From: Acanthosoma haemorrhoidale
Taxonomy: Eukaryota > Arthropoda > Insecta > Hemiptera > Acanthosomatidae
DNA: 64,000 nucleotides
Direction: 5' to 3'
Assembly: GCA_930367205.1 (NCBI GenBank)
Contig: OV884011.1
Span: 90,133,474 to 90,197,473, forward strand
Position numbers and translations under genes: made by a program. This document shows positions 10,801 through 21,430 of the stretch, piece after piece (position 1 is the first letter of the stretch; the number at the start of each line of letters is the position of its first letter). The notes under the pieces were generated by a model that had not been told where the DNA came from, made no database searches, and was given only the letters and a program-made list of their open reading frames with translations.

Positions 10801-11980
10801 ATTTCGAAGGCATTATAGTCCCATTCGTTAAACCCGGTAAACCACCCAATGACGCCTCATCTTACCGTCCAATTAGCCTACTCCCTATACTCTCAAAATT
10901 ATTTGAAAAACTCCTATTAAAACGCCTACTTCCAATTATTGAATCCAAAAACCTTTATCCTACTCACCGGGTTGGTTTCCGCCAACGCCATTCCACTGAT
11001 CAACAAGGCCTTCGCGTTGTCGATCACATCTCCTCATCCCTTGAATCCAAACAGTATTGCACAGCTGCCTTTCATGATATAGCTCAAGCTTTTGACAGGG
11101 TTGGGCACGCAGGTGTGCTTTACAAGCTCAGAGGATATTTACCGCAGACCCTACTCCTAATCCTACAGTCCTACCTTTCAAACCGCTGTGGTTTAGAATA
11201 TTCTAACTACTATCCCATAAAAGTAGGAGTTCCACAGGGTAGCGTCCTGGGTTCCATCCTCTATAATATATACACCGCTGATGTCCCCTCCACCACCAAT
11301 ACCTTCTTGGCAACATTTGCAGATGACACTGCAGTCCTGTCAACCCATTCAGACCCTGATAAAGCATCCCAACACCTATAAAAACACCTAAATAAGATCG
11401 AGTATTGGTGCAACCAATGGCGAATCAAGGTCAATGAAGCAAAATGCTCCCACATAACCTTCACCCTCTGCCGCAAGTTCTGTCCGCTAGTTTTTTTTAA
11501 TTCGATTCCTCTCCCTGTGTCTGAGACAGTAAGGTATTTAGGCTTCCATCTCGACAGAAGACTGACATGGAACCCACACCCGAGTCTAAAAAGATAAGAA
11601 CTAAACAGACGCTTTGGACAACTGTACAGACTACTTCGAAGGACATCCCATCTCTCAATAGAAAATAAACTACTTATACGGCAAAGACATACGGAAAAGA
11701 GCTATGGGGGACAGTAAAAAAGTCGAACTTCAAGCGCATCCAATCCTTTCAATCAAAAGTCCTGAGAACAATAGTAAATGCCCCTTATTACGTCAGCAAC
11801 AAAACCCTTCACAATGATCTGAATATACCCTATATTCTTGAACTCATCCCTTCCAAGTTCATAAAATTCTATAGTTACCTATCTAACCACCCTAATTCTC
11901 TAGCACAGTCATTGCACTGCACTACTCATCCCTATAATCCTCCTTGAAGACTAAAACGGCAGTGGCCTCGTGACCTGCTA
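10801..11980 (+). pseudogene. J1 ORF2 RT domain, copy D (5' half deleted)
   Basis: From about 10815 the sequence reads VKPGKPPNDASSYRPISLLP, then AFDRVG near 11085, VGVPQGSVLGSILYN near 11230 and TFADDTAVLSTH near 11315. A stop follows QHL at about 11378, and more shifts precede the conserved C-terminal region at 11600-11980. The endonuclease and RT fingers are missing. The first codons after the junction (10801-10830) are fused in frame to ORF1, making a chimeric reading frame 10692-11381. Confidence 0.8.
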
Positions 11981-12262
11981 TAATTAAGTGTTAGTGGGAG
12001 TCCTGGCAATGGCCAGTTTCTCTAATCATGTCCTGAGCGTCTGTGGCTCTCGCGCTCTTGGTCAGCCTCCGCTGGCTCTTATTCAGTGACGCGGCTGATG
12101 TAGGAGCGTGGGGGACTTCCCAAGACTCCGCTTCCTTCTTCGCACGCGAGGGAGTTGACAACCATGTGGACTTGGGGGGCCTCTGGGCTGTATGTGAATT
12201 ACTTATTGCCTAATAAAAAGGCAGATTGTAATTTTATCTAAATAAATTGAAAATAAAAAAAA

Positions 12263-12740
12263 AAAAATTCAAAAATGTTTTTATTTAATACTGAAATTTC
12301 GGCTCCTGTATCAATTAGTACTTGATTATTAATCTGGCCAAAATAAATATTTATTATAGGGCATTTATTATTTTCTACAATTTCCACAATTGGTTCATCA
12401 ATTAACAAAGTATCTTCTAAAAAATTATTTAATGCATAATTATCATTACAAAACTCATATAGGCAACCTAATTCATTTTGTATGGGGTTCTGATGTATCA
12501 CTGCATTTGTTGTAAATTTATTTTCTTGTATCACTGTATCATTTTCATTTCTAATTGTTTCAATATTGTCTAAATCCGATTGATTACTATTACTCTGCAA
12601 TTCAATTCTATTACATTGAACTTGTCGTTCATTTATTTCGTCATTGTGCTCAAATTCCTCATCTTTTGTCATTCCCTCTCTATGCTGACCACATTTCTTC
12701 TGGTAATATGGTCTTCTGTCAATTTTTGTTTCTCTATTTG
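12263..12740 (-). pseudogene. G4 protease and gag-pol linker
   Basis: The minus strand reads INNQVLIDTGAEISVLNKN: an aspartic protease with its DTG active site at 12304-12312. Upstream is an Asn/Gln/Glu-rich linker (12400-12672). Downstream the frame runs into the A-rich tail of LINE D. The enzyme would cut the Gag-Pol polyprotein; here it is a fragment. Confidence 0.7.
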
Positions 12741-13560
12741 TAAAACCGCTTTTAAATCCCGATTGTTGGTCATTTTCAAATTGGTTTTGACTATTACCAT
12801 TTTTTTAAATTACTGCTTTGATAAACCCTAAATTTGTTTCTATTTTCCCCGTTAAAATTCTGAAATGGTCTGTTGAATCGACCATTTTGCATCGATCATT
12901 TGTTTGTCTATTTTGGTAATATTCATATTTTTTATCTCGCTCAAAGTTATTATCTTGCCCTTTGTCATAATTGTATGGTTTATTATTAATCTGTTGATTT
13001 TTTTGTGGATAATTTACAAAATTATAACTTAACCCATTACTTTGGAAATTACCATTTTTTAATTCTTTAATGATTTAGTTTTTGTTAAACATTCCTAAAA
13101 TGTTGAATAATTTAACCAATTTTTCAACTTTTCGGTTCATGCAAAGGTTATAGACCGATTGACCAAAATGTCTTATAAACATTTGACAAGTGGATTCTTC
13201 ATTTAAAATATCCATTGTTATCATACGTGTAGCGAATTCTGATAAATATTCCTGCGGATTTAAATATGTGAAATTTAAATAACTACCATTTAATATTGAA
13301 ATCAAATATTCCTTATAATCCTTACCACAAAAACAGCCCTGAAATTACTTTCAAAATCTTCCAATTTATTAAACTTCATTTTGTTCATATTAAACCAGCA
13401 AAAGGAGATTTTATTTAAATGAGTTGAAATTTTAAATTCTGATTTATTCCACTCCAAATTTTTACTTATTGTATTTTTTAGTTCATTTAAAAATTCTATA
13501 GGGTCAGAAATATCATTGTCCTGGATGAAAAATTAAAACCATTATCACGATGATAACCTC
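12741..13560 (-). pseudogene. G4 gag
   Basis: Minus-strand sequence encodes, from 13540 down: NDISDPIEFLNELKN, then EFKISTHLNKISFCWFN, a FESNFRAVF motif, and a shifted part PQEYLSEFATRMITMDILN (13305-13075), followed by an Asn/Gln-rich basic tail. No clear CCHC knuckle was found. The HL-ISFC and NFR-VF motifs match the C-terminus of the coiled-coil protein at 21240-21345, linking the two. The frame is broken near 13310 and 13070, and no start codon or 5' LTR is visible above 13560. Confidence 0.65.
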
Positions 13561-13747
13561 CCTTACTTATTAACTTTCAATAGCGTATACATTATATATC
13601 CGATGCCTCATGTAACTGTTTAATTCTATCTGATCCCAAAGTAGAAGAATATAGAATAAATCAAATTAAATAATTTATTTAATAAATAAATCAATTTAAT
13701 TTAATTCACACTTTACCTTGTATTTAAATTGTTATTACATGTTCCGG
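13561..13747. other. Short AT-rich spacer
   Basis: Sequence between the G4 gag and the target duplication of LINE B. No domain or repeat match seen. Confidence 0.5.
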
Positions 13748-13754
13748 CATCCTT

Positions 13755-13809
<55 letters not shown>

Positions 13810-16739
13810 CCTTAGCTCTCAAACTTATAAAATAGGATGTGGGAAAATTATTTTGGGCTAATGAGTGCCTTTCACTAAGGGGAGTCCCCCATTTGAAGGA
13901 TGTATGAGAAGGATATAGGGTGTGGAACGCCTAAAGAAGGCGGGTGGAATCAGGAAGGTAGTGAGAGTCTACCGAGGGTGGAGCCTAGGGGTACCTAGGC
14001 AAGGGTTTGTAGTCGGCCAGGTCAAGCCTGGCCAGCCCCGGCAGGGGCCTGAAATAAGTCGGCCTCTCGGCCGGAAGGTCGACCCTGCTTAAACAGGTAG
14101 ATGGGGTCTTGTAGCTTCGGAGATCGGCCTCGATCTCTTGGCTGGGTGTTGATCTTCAGTCTCCGTCAGGGGGCTAAGGTTCGATCACGTCCATCTGTCT
14201 CCAGGCTTCAGCGGTCCAGCAGTGCTTCCATCTGACGGGCATTGGTGGTGGTTGAAGGTCGGAGAATAGTGGGTTGTGGCTGTGTCGGAGTGAGTCAAAA
14301 AATTTGATGTGTCTTCTCTTGATGAAATCTTGAATGGTGAGCACTTCAAATTTTTTATGCATCTCGTCTGCCTTCATTCGGTCGAACGGGGTATGTTTGA
14401 GGGAGGTGCGGAGAACTCTGTTCTGAAATTGCTGGAGCGTTTTGAGAGTGTTAGGAGTCAGATACTTGAAGAGAGGGGTCCCATACATCAAAGCAGGTCT
14501 TAGGACGCTCTGGTATATCAGCAGCTTGAGGCGTACCGATAAAGCCGGGCTGTGAAGTAGGTGTCCGAGGCTGAAGAATTTCTTCCTAACACTCTTTAAC
14601 TTCTTGCCGAGATGTGTTGTGAACGACAAGTGTCTACCGAGGGTGATCCCAAGGTAGCATAGCTTGTTGCTTACATGGCACTCTTTGCCGTCTAAGACGA
14701 AGGATTTCGGGAGCTTCTTTTTTCCGGATTTATAGCTGAATATAATTCCTTGCGTCTTGGCCGGGTTGACTTTAATGTGGACGGCATCGAGTTTCTCGGC
14801 GATCTGTTGACTGGCGCTCTCAGCGAATTTCAGGGCTCTGGTGGGATTGATGCTAGTGCTGTAAACACCAATGTCGTCTGCATAAGCCGATACCTCGCAG
14901 TTGGGGTACGAGGCTCCTACGATGTGGGCGGTGTAAATGTTGAACAGCAGGGGGCCTAGCACCGATCCTTGGGGGACACCGGCAGTGTAATTTCTTCGGG
15001 TCGTAGACGTAGTGCCTATACGAACCGAAAAAGTTCTGCCTGTAAGATAGGATCTCATCAGGTTCTGCAGCTGATCCGAGAATTCATATTCCCTCAGACG
15101 TTGGAGTAGGATGTAGTGGTCGACAGAGTCGAAAGCTTTCGAACAGTCCAGTGAAATCATAGCGGTAGCTCTGTTGCTCCGGACGTTCGATGCGACGTGG
15201 TGTTGCAATCTCACCAGGTTATTGTTCGCACTTAAGCCTGTGCTGAAACCAGTCTGCTCTGGAGGGATGACTTCGTGTGACTCGCAGTGCCCTGAGAGAT
15301 GTACGTGGATGATTCTCTCGAACAGCTTCGAGAGTTGAGTCAGCAGACTGATGGGTCGGTAATGAGATGGCTCATAACCGCTTTTCGCTGGTTTCAGAAG
15401 GGGGACCACTACAGCGTGCTTCCAGTTCTGGGGGAAATAGTGCAGCCTGAAGCAGGAGTTCAACACGTTCGTTATGAATGAGATTCCTTTCCTCGGTAGC
15501 TGCTTGAGCAGGATGTTCTGGATGGAATCCTGACCTGGGGCCTTCTTGCCGGTCGTTCTTCGAATGAATGCAGCGCATTGCCGGTGTGAGGTGTAGATTT
15601 CGGTTGTGGTGGGGAGGGTGGGGGAGGGAGGGTCGAGGGCTCTTATTGGCTGTCCCTGGCCACGACTGACTTCCTCATAATGGGCCGCCAAGATGTCCGC
15701 TTGCTCGGTGGTGGGAATGAACTGCCCGTTTACGGCCAGCCTTACACCGTTCTTTTTGGACCTGCAGGTCTTCACAAGCTTCCACAATTGCTTGTGGTCA
15801 CCGTGGAGACTGGTGAGGCGATCTTCCCAAATCGAATTTTTCCACTGGGCCATCAGGGACTTAACTTGGTTTGTGAGAGCATTTAAAACCGGTTTTAGGT
15901 CCCTGTTTTTGGTCCTAAACCACCTGTTCTTGATGTTATTACGCTGTCTAATCAGTTGTAGGATGTGATCCGGAGGTTTTCTCAGAGAAGGGGGCTTCGG
16001 AGAAAATGTCGGGATCGATGCATCGGCAGCTCGATCGATGACGTCCTGTAGCTGATAGACAGCGTAATCTATGTCCCAAGTGTGTCTCAGGGGCGCAATT
16101 GTGGGCAATTCGGTCTTGATGAGATGCTTGTAGAGGTCCCACTTGGCCTCATCGTACCTGTATCTAGAAGCAGGCGGCTCTGGCATGTCGCCTTCTAGTT
16201 CATAGAGCACAGGCCGATGGTCGGAGGTGGTAAAGTCCAAGGCGGAGCACCCAGTGACTCGGTGTGGCTGTTGAGTCAGGAGTAGATCGGGCGTGGAGGT
16301 CCTGTCGGGGTTCACGAAGTGACGGAAGGTTGGCAATCCTGGGTGGATGACCGTAAATGGTGTCTTTGTGATGTAACGGCCGAGGGCGTTAGCCCTCGTA
16401 CTGCTCCACCAACTGTGGTTCGCATTTAGGTCACCCACGATGGCGTGTCTTCGGTCCTGAGCTATTGTAGTGAGCAGGAGCTTGTCAGAGTCGCAATTGG
16501 CTCTCGGTCTTCTGTAGACTCCTGACACTATCATGTTTTTTGTGAGCCGTAACTGGAGCGTTACGATGTAGTGGGAGGGGCCTAGGGTCACGGGTGGGGG
16601 TAGTCTCCTACAGGGCACTCCGTTCCTCACTAACACTGCTACTCCTCCAGAGATGGTCTCAGTGTCGTGGCGGTAGGCGGTATATCCCGCGAATCGGCAG
16701 AAATTAATCTTCTTCAGTCGGGTGTCTGTCATCCTTCCC
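13748..16739 (-). mobile_element. J2 copy B, young 5'-truncated Jockey-like LINE with target duplication
   Basis: The element (13758-16729) is bounded by a perfect 10-bp direct repeat, catccttccc, at 13748-13757 and 16730-16739. Its tail is a 52-nt uninterrupted T run (13758-13809), the poly(A) of a minus-strand copy. The 5' end falls inside the endonuclease domain (homologous to copy E at about 57440), a normal 5' truncation. The 3' UTR is 13810-14173. A long clean tail, intact duplication and unbroken frame all point to a recent insertion. Confidence 0.95.
13758..13809 (-). repeat. Poly(A) tail of LINE B (52-nt T run)
   Basis: Uninterrupted T from 13758 to 13809, directly next to the target duplication. 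It marks the 3' end of the integrated transcript. Confidence 0.95.
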
Positions 16740-16813
16740 ATATTATTATTGTCTATACAGACCTTATTAAAAAAATTAAATTCACTAGGAAGAGACTGTT
16801 CACAATATAACAA
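14174..16813 (-). CDS. J2 ORF2, endonuclease-reverse transcriptase, 5'-truncated but uninterrupted
   Basis: An 879-codon open frame. Element-encoded sequence starts at TDTRLKK (about residue 29); the first 28 residues come from flanking DNA, so the ATG at 16813 is not the native start. The endonuclease retains GDLNANHSWW and TTSDHRPVLYE but lacks its N-terminal strand with the first metal ligands. RT motifs follow: HYRPISLL, SLDCSKAFDSVDH, AGVPQGSVLGPLLF and SAYADDIGVYS, the catalytic ADD being intact. The C-terminal part ends DVIEP. Family members copy their RNA by target-primed reverse transcription. Without a full endonuclease this copy should not mobilise itself. Copy E at 57336 shows the missing start. 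Confidence 0.9.
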   Translation of the reverse strand: MLYCEQSLPSEFNFFNKVCIDNNNMGRMTDTRLKKINFCRFAGYTAYRHDTETISGGVAVLVRNGVPCRRLPPPVTLGPSHYIVTLQLRLTKNMIVSGVYRRPRANCDSDKLLLTTIAQDRRHAIVGDLNANHSWWSSTRANALGRYITKTPFTVIHPGLPTFRHFVNPDRTSTPDLLLTQQPHRVTGCSALDFTTSDHRPVLYELEGDMPEPPASRYRYDEAKWDLYKHLIKTELPTIAPLRHTWDIDYAVYQLQDVIDRAADASIPTFSPKPPSLRKPPDHILQLIRQRNNIKNRWFRTKNRDLKPVLNALTNQVKSLMAQWKNSIWEDRLTSLHGDHKQLWKLVKTCRSKKNGVRLAVNGQFIPTTEQADILAAHYEEVSRGQGQPIRALDPPSPTLPTTTEIYTSHRQCAAFIRRTTGKKAPGQDSIQNILLKQLPRKGISFITNVLNSCFRLHYFPQNWKHAVVVPLLKPAKSGYEPSHYRPISLLTQLSKLFERIIHVHLSGHCESHEVIPPEQTGFSTGLSANNNLVRLQHHVASNVRSNRATAMISLDCSKAFDSVDHYILLQRLREYEFSDQLQNLMRSYLTGRTFSVRIGTTSTTRRNYTAGVPQGSVLGPLLFNIYTAHIVGASYPNCEVSAYADDIGVYSTSINPTRALKFAESASQQIAEKLDAVHIKVNPAKTQGIIFSYKSGKKKLPKSFVLDGKECHVSNKLCYLGITLGRHLSFTTHLGKKLKSVRKKFFSLGHLLHSPALSVRLKLLIYQSVLRPALMYGTPLFKYLTPNTLKTLQQFQNRVLRTSLKHTPFDRMKADEMHKKFEVLTIQDFIKRRHIKFFDSLRHSHNPLFSDLQPPPMPVRWKHCWTAEAWRQMDVIEP

Positions 16814-18144
16814 AAATATTTACAATTTAAATTAAGATAATTTTTGAGGAATCGTAATAAAGAGTTTTATTTCCACTCACAGGTTATTTAGTTTTGTGTG
16901 TACCCAAACCATATTTAAGCTATTTCGTACTTGGATTGTGGAAGTTTTTACTTGCGTTAAAGTTACTTTTTTTAATCTTTTAGTATTTCTTGTATGTCGT
17001 TTCTAGTTGTATTGTATTTTAACCCCTTACATTATCTTCAGTATGTAGATGTAATTGTATTGTATTTTTGTGTTTATTTCAATCTAGTACGTAATGCGTA
17101 TATCAAACATGTTTTGTTAAAAACGAAGTGGGATCATGAGTAATAGATATAGTATAATCAAGAAGAATCCGTAATGCTCTAGCGGCTATTTGATCTGGGT
17201 TTCAGTAATACGTTATTAGAAGATAAAAAAGTAGTTAATAAAAAAACGTTAAAAAGCTGGTAAATTAAGTTTAGATCATTAAGTAACTACGGAGGAGGAT
17301 TGAAGTTATACAAATATTAATACATTGCGTATTCCATAGGGGGAAATGAACTTTTATCATTTACATCATGAACATTTATCTGACCGAAAATTAAAACCTT
17401 AGCAAATACACACCCGTATTGTTGTTGCTCTAAATTCGAAGTTTGTCAAGACAACGTATGGCCCGTTACCAATTGAGCAAAAGTATAACGGACCTGAAGG
17501 CTAATGTATAGAGTATGCATGAAGTACACAACATCAACGGTGATAATTTAATGGCGAGTAATTGCCTTTAATATTTATGGAGGGGAGGGAATTTAATTAA
17601 AACCAGTTTACACAGAGAGACAAGATGATTTTTTTTTGTGTGTTGACCCTCATCGACGGTGAATAGCGTTGAACGGACATACTGAAAGTAAATCTTTCCG
17701 GCCAATAAAATGTTCTCCATATTAAAATACATTTGGAAGTTTCGTTAGGCCATATTGTGTAGCTAAATATGAAATTTAGATAATGGTGATAAAAACTCAA
17801 GGATCACATCCGTCAACTCATATAGAGCTGCTTTTTGTAAGGTGGCAATGTCGTAAAGAAAAAAAATACATGATTATAGAAATTTCATCGAGGGCTATAT
17901 TTTTTTAAATTATACCATTTAATTAGCTGAAAGGAAAGTTATGTTAGTGAAAAATCTCAAATAAGAAAGGTAATGAGAACGTCTCGTTGGTAATTATTGG
18001 TTGGAAAAATAATTGATAGCATTTTTGTTGGTGATTTATGTAAATGAATGGATCAAGTATGTCTAACCAATGTCTCTAACTCTAAAAATCCAAGAAGAAA
18101 TCTTCAAACCCCAAACAGCTATTTTTTCTTATTACTTCTGAATT
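16740..18144. other. AT-rich DNA, no gene seen
   Basis: About 1.4 kb of AT-rich sequence without a domain-bearing frame. The small minus frame at 17597-17800 has no recognisable motif. Presumed intergenic or intronic. Confidence 0.5.
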
Positions 18145-18172
18145 ATCTTATCTTATCTTATCTTATCTATTA
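18145..18172. repeat. (TTATC)n microsatellite
   Basis: Five units of the pentanucleotide cttat/ttatc in a row. Short simple repeat. Confidence 0.85.
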
Positions 18173-18278
18173 TAAACGTTAAACTTTAGGAGGCAGCTTC
18201 CTTTTACTGAGACTAGGCAACATTTTAAGGATTGCTTATAGTCAAATAACAAAGTTAAAAGATAATAACAAAAGACTG

Positions 18279-18340
18279 GCACAAGAGAGTCTACAGAAAG
18301 CATATGTAGGGAAGATATCTGTGACTTATATCGCTTGTCA
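18279..18340 (+). repeat. Dispersed repeat, copy 1
   Basis: About 60 bp containing 'gggaagatatctgtgactta' preceded by 'ggcacaag' and a gtctac motif. The reverse complement of 24733-24797 carries the same blocks in the same order with a few differences. No protein motif; probably a piece of an uncharacterised transposable element. Confidence 0.55.
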
Positions 18341-18487
18341 TCTGGTTCTGGCGGTATCTGCAATAAAATCATTCAGCACGAATTGTCTCAGGGAACAATG
18401 TCACTATTAACTGGGATCACCCTATCACTACCTACTGACCACAATGCTTTAAATAATAAGCCAGACTTAAGTGGTAGATAAGAAAGA

Positions 18488-18787
18488 TTATTGAAGTAGG
18501 AGTTCCTGGACAAGAAAACTGGCTAAAGGTAGTAGCTGAAAATAACAAAATAACAGGCCTTTCTGCAATATTAAAATTTCATTTTTCTGGTTAGCTGTCG
18601 ACTTTAGTTTTACAAGGGGATATTTTGTGCTAAGGCTGGCTTGAAATCCTGCCTGTTCTGGTGGAATGGTGTGGTAATAACCTGATCGGGTGGTAGTGAG
18701 TAGTGTGATCTCCACTTCTAACTGGACGTAGTAACAAGAGCATTGGAACAAAATAGCTAGTTTCCACTTGCCAGGAAAATACCACAA
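18488..18787 (-). pseudogene. Degenerate Jockey-like RT fragment (left arm of an inverted repeat)
   Basis: Minus-strand frame contains FPGKWKLAILF then IPPEQAGFQASLSTKYPLVKL. This matches the LINE B order FPQNWKHAVV ... IPPEQTGFSTGLSANNNLV with the middle deleted. No catalytic motif is included. It forms the left arm of the hairpin described at 18495-19012. Confidence 0.6.
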
Positions 18788-19012
18788 CCTTTAAGATTAC
18801 AGATCATCACACTCACTACCACCTGATCAGGTTATTACCACACCATTCCGCCAAAATATGCTGGTTTTAAAGCCAGCCTTAGCACAGAATATCCCCTTAA
18901 AACACTACAGTCGAAAGTTAAGATTTTGTTATATTGCACACAGGCCATCGGCTGTTATTCTGTTATTTTCGCTTCTTGTCACCTACTAACTTTAACCAGT
19001 TGTCTTTTTCAG
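18495..19012. repeat. Imperfect inverted repeat, about 215-bp arms, about 80-bp loop
   Basis: Left arm about 18495-18718, right arm about 18800-19012. The reverse complement of the left arm matches the right arm over, for example, 'gatcaggttattaccacacc', 'aagccagccttagcac', 'atatcccctt' and 'ctgttatt.tgttatttt'. Both arms derive from the same degraded LINE RT region, one in each orientation. A transcript would fold into a long imperfect hairpin. Confidence 0.75.
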
Positions 19013-19911
19013 ACAAAGCAACAGTGCCGCAAACACCAGTAATCGGCGTGAATTCTTTCGAACCACTTACTACAGTTTAACAGTATTCTGCCACCCCGGA
19101 AACCACCACCAAGCCTAATCCAATAACTACCCTAGTCATGGGAAAGTTAAACAGCTATGACTTGCCTATTATCTGACCAAAAAATATCCGGCTACAGAGT
19201 CGTGCAAGGGCAACAGGACCCAAAAGCCGGGTATTCAACCCTTTCAGCTGACATATGATTCTTGGATTGCTAGCACTGATATGTCCTGGTGCAGGGGCAA
19301 CACCCTTAGTTCCTCTGCTAAGCCTCGATTCCAATCACATTTAACTGACAGATATTAAGGCTAATCACCACAATCTGTCATTGCCTGCTGTATCCTCTTG
19401 CATCGCTGTATGATTGGGTACCCTGCCCATGCCAAAGAATTCCCAACCTCCTAGTTTCCTTTCCTTATGCAGTATGCTCAGGAGGGTCTTTTTGACAACT
19501 GCCAGTATGCCACCATGTGATGTCCTTTTCTCCACCATGTTGATAGGTAACATCTTCCCTGCACTCACCTCACTTATTTTTGCTTCCTCTCCTTCTTCAT
19601 CCGTCGATGTTTTCATGTATATTTCAGGCATGTTTTCAATAAACGTTATTCATTTTCCAATTGAGCATCTGGATGGGTATACCCCCTCCACTAGGTACCA
19701 ACTATAGGAGTTCCGTCCTGGACCTAGAATTTACCTCGGCTAGGGGGAATTCTTAACCACAGAATAGTTTATTAAATTAAATTAATTAATAGGTTACAGG
19801 CCCTTCCTCGGGGAATTCGGGGCTCCCACGTCTCCAACTTGTGTGCACCAATTGCGTGCCAGCTCGGCCGAGGGGTCAAACGGGCATTAGCCGAACGAGC
19901 GTCCACTACCT
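19013..19911. other. No gene recognised
   Basis: Mixed-composition sequence. The short frames at 19365-19631 (-) and 19414-19707 (+) overlap each other and show no family motif. A GC-richer block lies at 19800-19910. Confidence 0.45.
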
Positions 19912-21430
19912 ATTCCCTAAAGTTTTGGAATATGAAGAAATATTTCGAAGTAATGGAAAAGAAATAAATAAAATGTGTAATCAAATATCAGATTATAAAG
20001 ATACAATTAAGGATAATAAAAATACAATAAATATGTTGCAAACAAAGATTTCTGATAATGAACTCATAATATCTGAAAAAATACTAGCAATTGAAACATC
20101 TTCGCAAACATCTATTGATTCATTATTAATGATGGCCAATAGTAAATTGTTGCTTTTAGAAAATACAGTTTCAGGTAATGAAAGGAGGATCACAAACAGT
20201 GAAGAGAATGTAATTGTATTACAAAATAAAGTAACAGAGTATGAAAAATAAATTGCACAGAGTACATAATTAATTAATTTACTGCAAAATGAAATTTTAG
20301 ATCAGAAAAACACAATTAAAATAAATGAAGAAGAAATTAATGAACTGCAAAAGAAGGTTTCCAATTTTGAAGGAGCTCTCAAGGAATAATATAGAGGAAA
20401 TAAAGATTGGCAAAAATAAAATTTCTGTATATGAAAAAACGATTGAAAACAAGAGCGAACAAATAAATATCTTGCAAAGCAAAGTTAATGATTACGAAAA
20501 CATTATGTATAATTACAAAGAAGAAATCATTCTATTGAAAAATACGTCAGATTATGAAAAAACAATTTTAACAAAATCACAACTAGTTGATGTTGATTGT
20601 CAGACAGATCTTAGATAACAGATAACAATGATGAGTGTACCTCACATCAACATGATCTAGATAGCTATAAACAAACATTGCTTAAATGTGAAGAAAATAT
20701 AGTTTTATTAAAAGATAAAGCCATTGATTATGAACAAGCAATCAGAAGCAATAATGAACAAATTTTACTTTTAGGTAATAAAGTCACCCAGCTTGATCTA
20801 ATAAGGCTTAACCATGAAAATAATATGAGTTTGTTTGAAAGTAGACTTTCAGAATATAAACAAGAGTTAAATAACATGAAAGAGAAAAATATTTTATTAC
20901 AAAATAAAGTTTGTGAAGTTAAGATTAAGCGAATTGGAAAATAAATTTTCAGAATTAGAAGATACAGCGAATATACAGCGAAAGGAGAAGTAATTTCATT
21001 ACAAAATCAAATTACAGATTATGGAACTACGATTAAGAACAGCGAATTGGAAAATAAATTAGAGAAGGAAGAGGAAGAATTACGAAATAAAATATTGGAA
21101 AATAAAATTTCAAAATTTGAAGATATGGTGAATATTAAGAAAGAAGAAGTAATTTCATTGCAAAATCAAATTACAGACTATCAGCAAACAACCAGCGATA
21201 AGGTGAGAAAATTAGATATAATTCAAAATAAAGTTTTGAATGTGAAAAAATTGGAATTTCAAATTCCATCTCATCTTGATGAAATTTCTTTTTGCGTGAA
21301 CAACATTAAAATTAATGAATGGAAGGAATTTAAAAATAGCTTCAGGAATGTTTTTTGTGCGATAGAATACGACTTTAAAAAGAAGAAAAAATATTTTTTC
21401 TTTTATTATTTTCATTTATTAATACAATAA
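19912..21430 (+). pseudogene. G5: gag-like protein with a long 21-residue coiled-coil repeat array (broken)
   Basis: Read through several frames, this stretch encodes about sixteen degenerate copies of a 21-residue unit (three heptads), consensus around DYExTI..NxEExI..LQNKV. Clear examples: SDYKDTIKDNKNTINMLQTK (about 19990), NDYENIMYNYKEEIILLKN (about 20490), IDYEQAIRSNNEQILLLGNK (about 20725) and SKFEDMVNIKKEEVISLQNQ (about 21110). Leu/Ile/Val spacing predicts a continuous parallel coiled coil. After the array, EFQIPSHLDEISFC and FKNSFRNVF (21255-21345) match the gag of G4. Stops or shifts occur near 20250, 20390, 20615 and 20940. What is seen: repeats and gag-like tail. Inference: a retrotransposon gag extended by repeats, or a host gene derived from one. 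No protease or RT follows. Confidence 0.6.

Larger units (their letters stand above)
10025..12262 (+). mobile_element. J1 copy D, internally deleted Jockey-clade LINE
   Basis: It contains a 5' leader (10025-10454), the N-terminal codons of ORF1, then jumps directly into the middle of the ORF2 reverse transcriptase. About 2.4 kb present in copy C (43885-46335) is absent. The 3' UTR and A-rich tail (about 12244-12262) are present. It lies inside gypsy element G4, between protease and RNase H. Because both ends are retained, this is an internal deletion, not the usual 5' truncation. Confidence 0.85.

Noticed and set aside
10788..10816. Retro-spliced intron as the cause of the LINE D deletion
   Set aside because: No GT at the matching donor position in copy C and a short filler at the joint; internal deletion is simpler.
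17597..17800. Small minus ORF in AT-rich DNA
   Set aside because: No motif, no supporting copy, length expected by chance.
19912..21430. Host myosin- or golgin-like coiled-coil gene
   Set aside because: The tail matches a retroelement gag and the frame is broken without intron signals; kept as gag-like, with domestication as an alternative.
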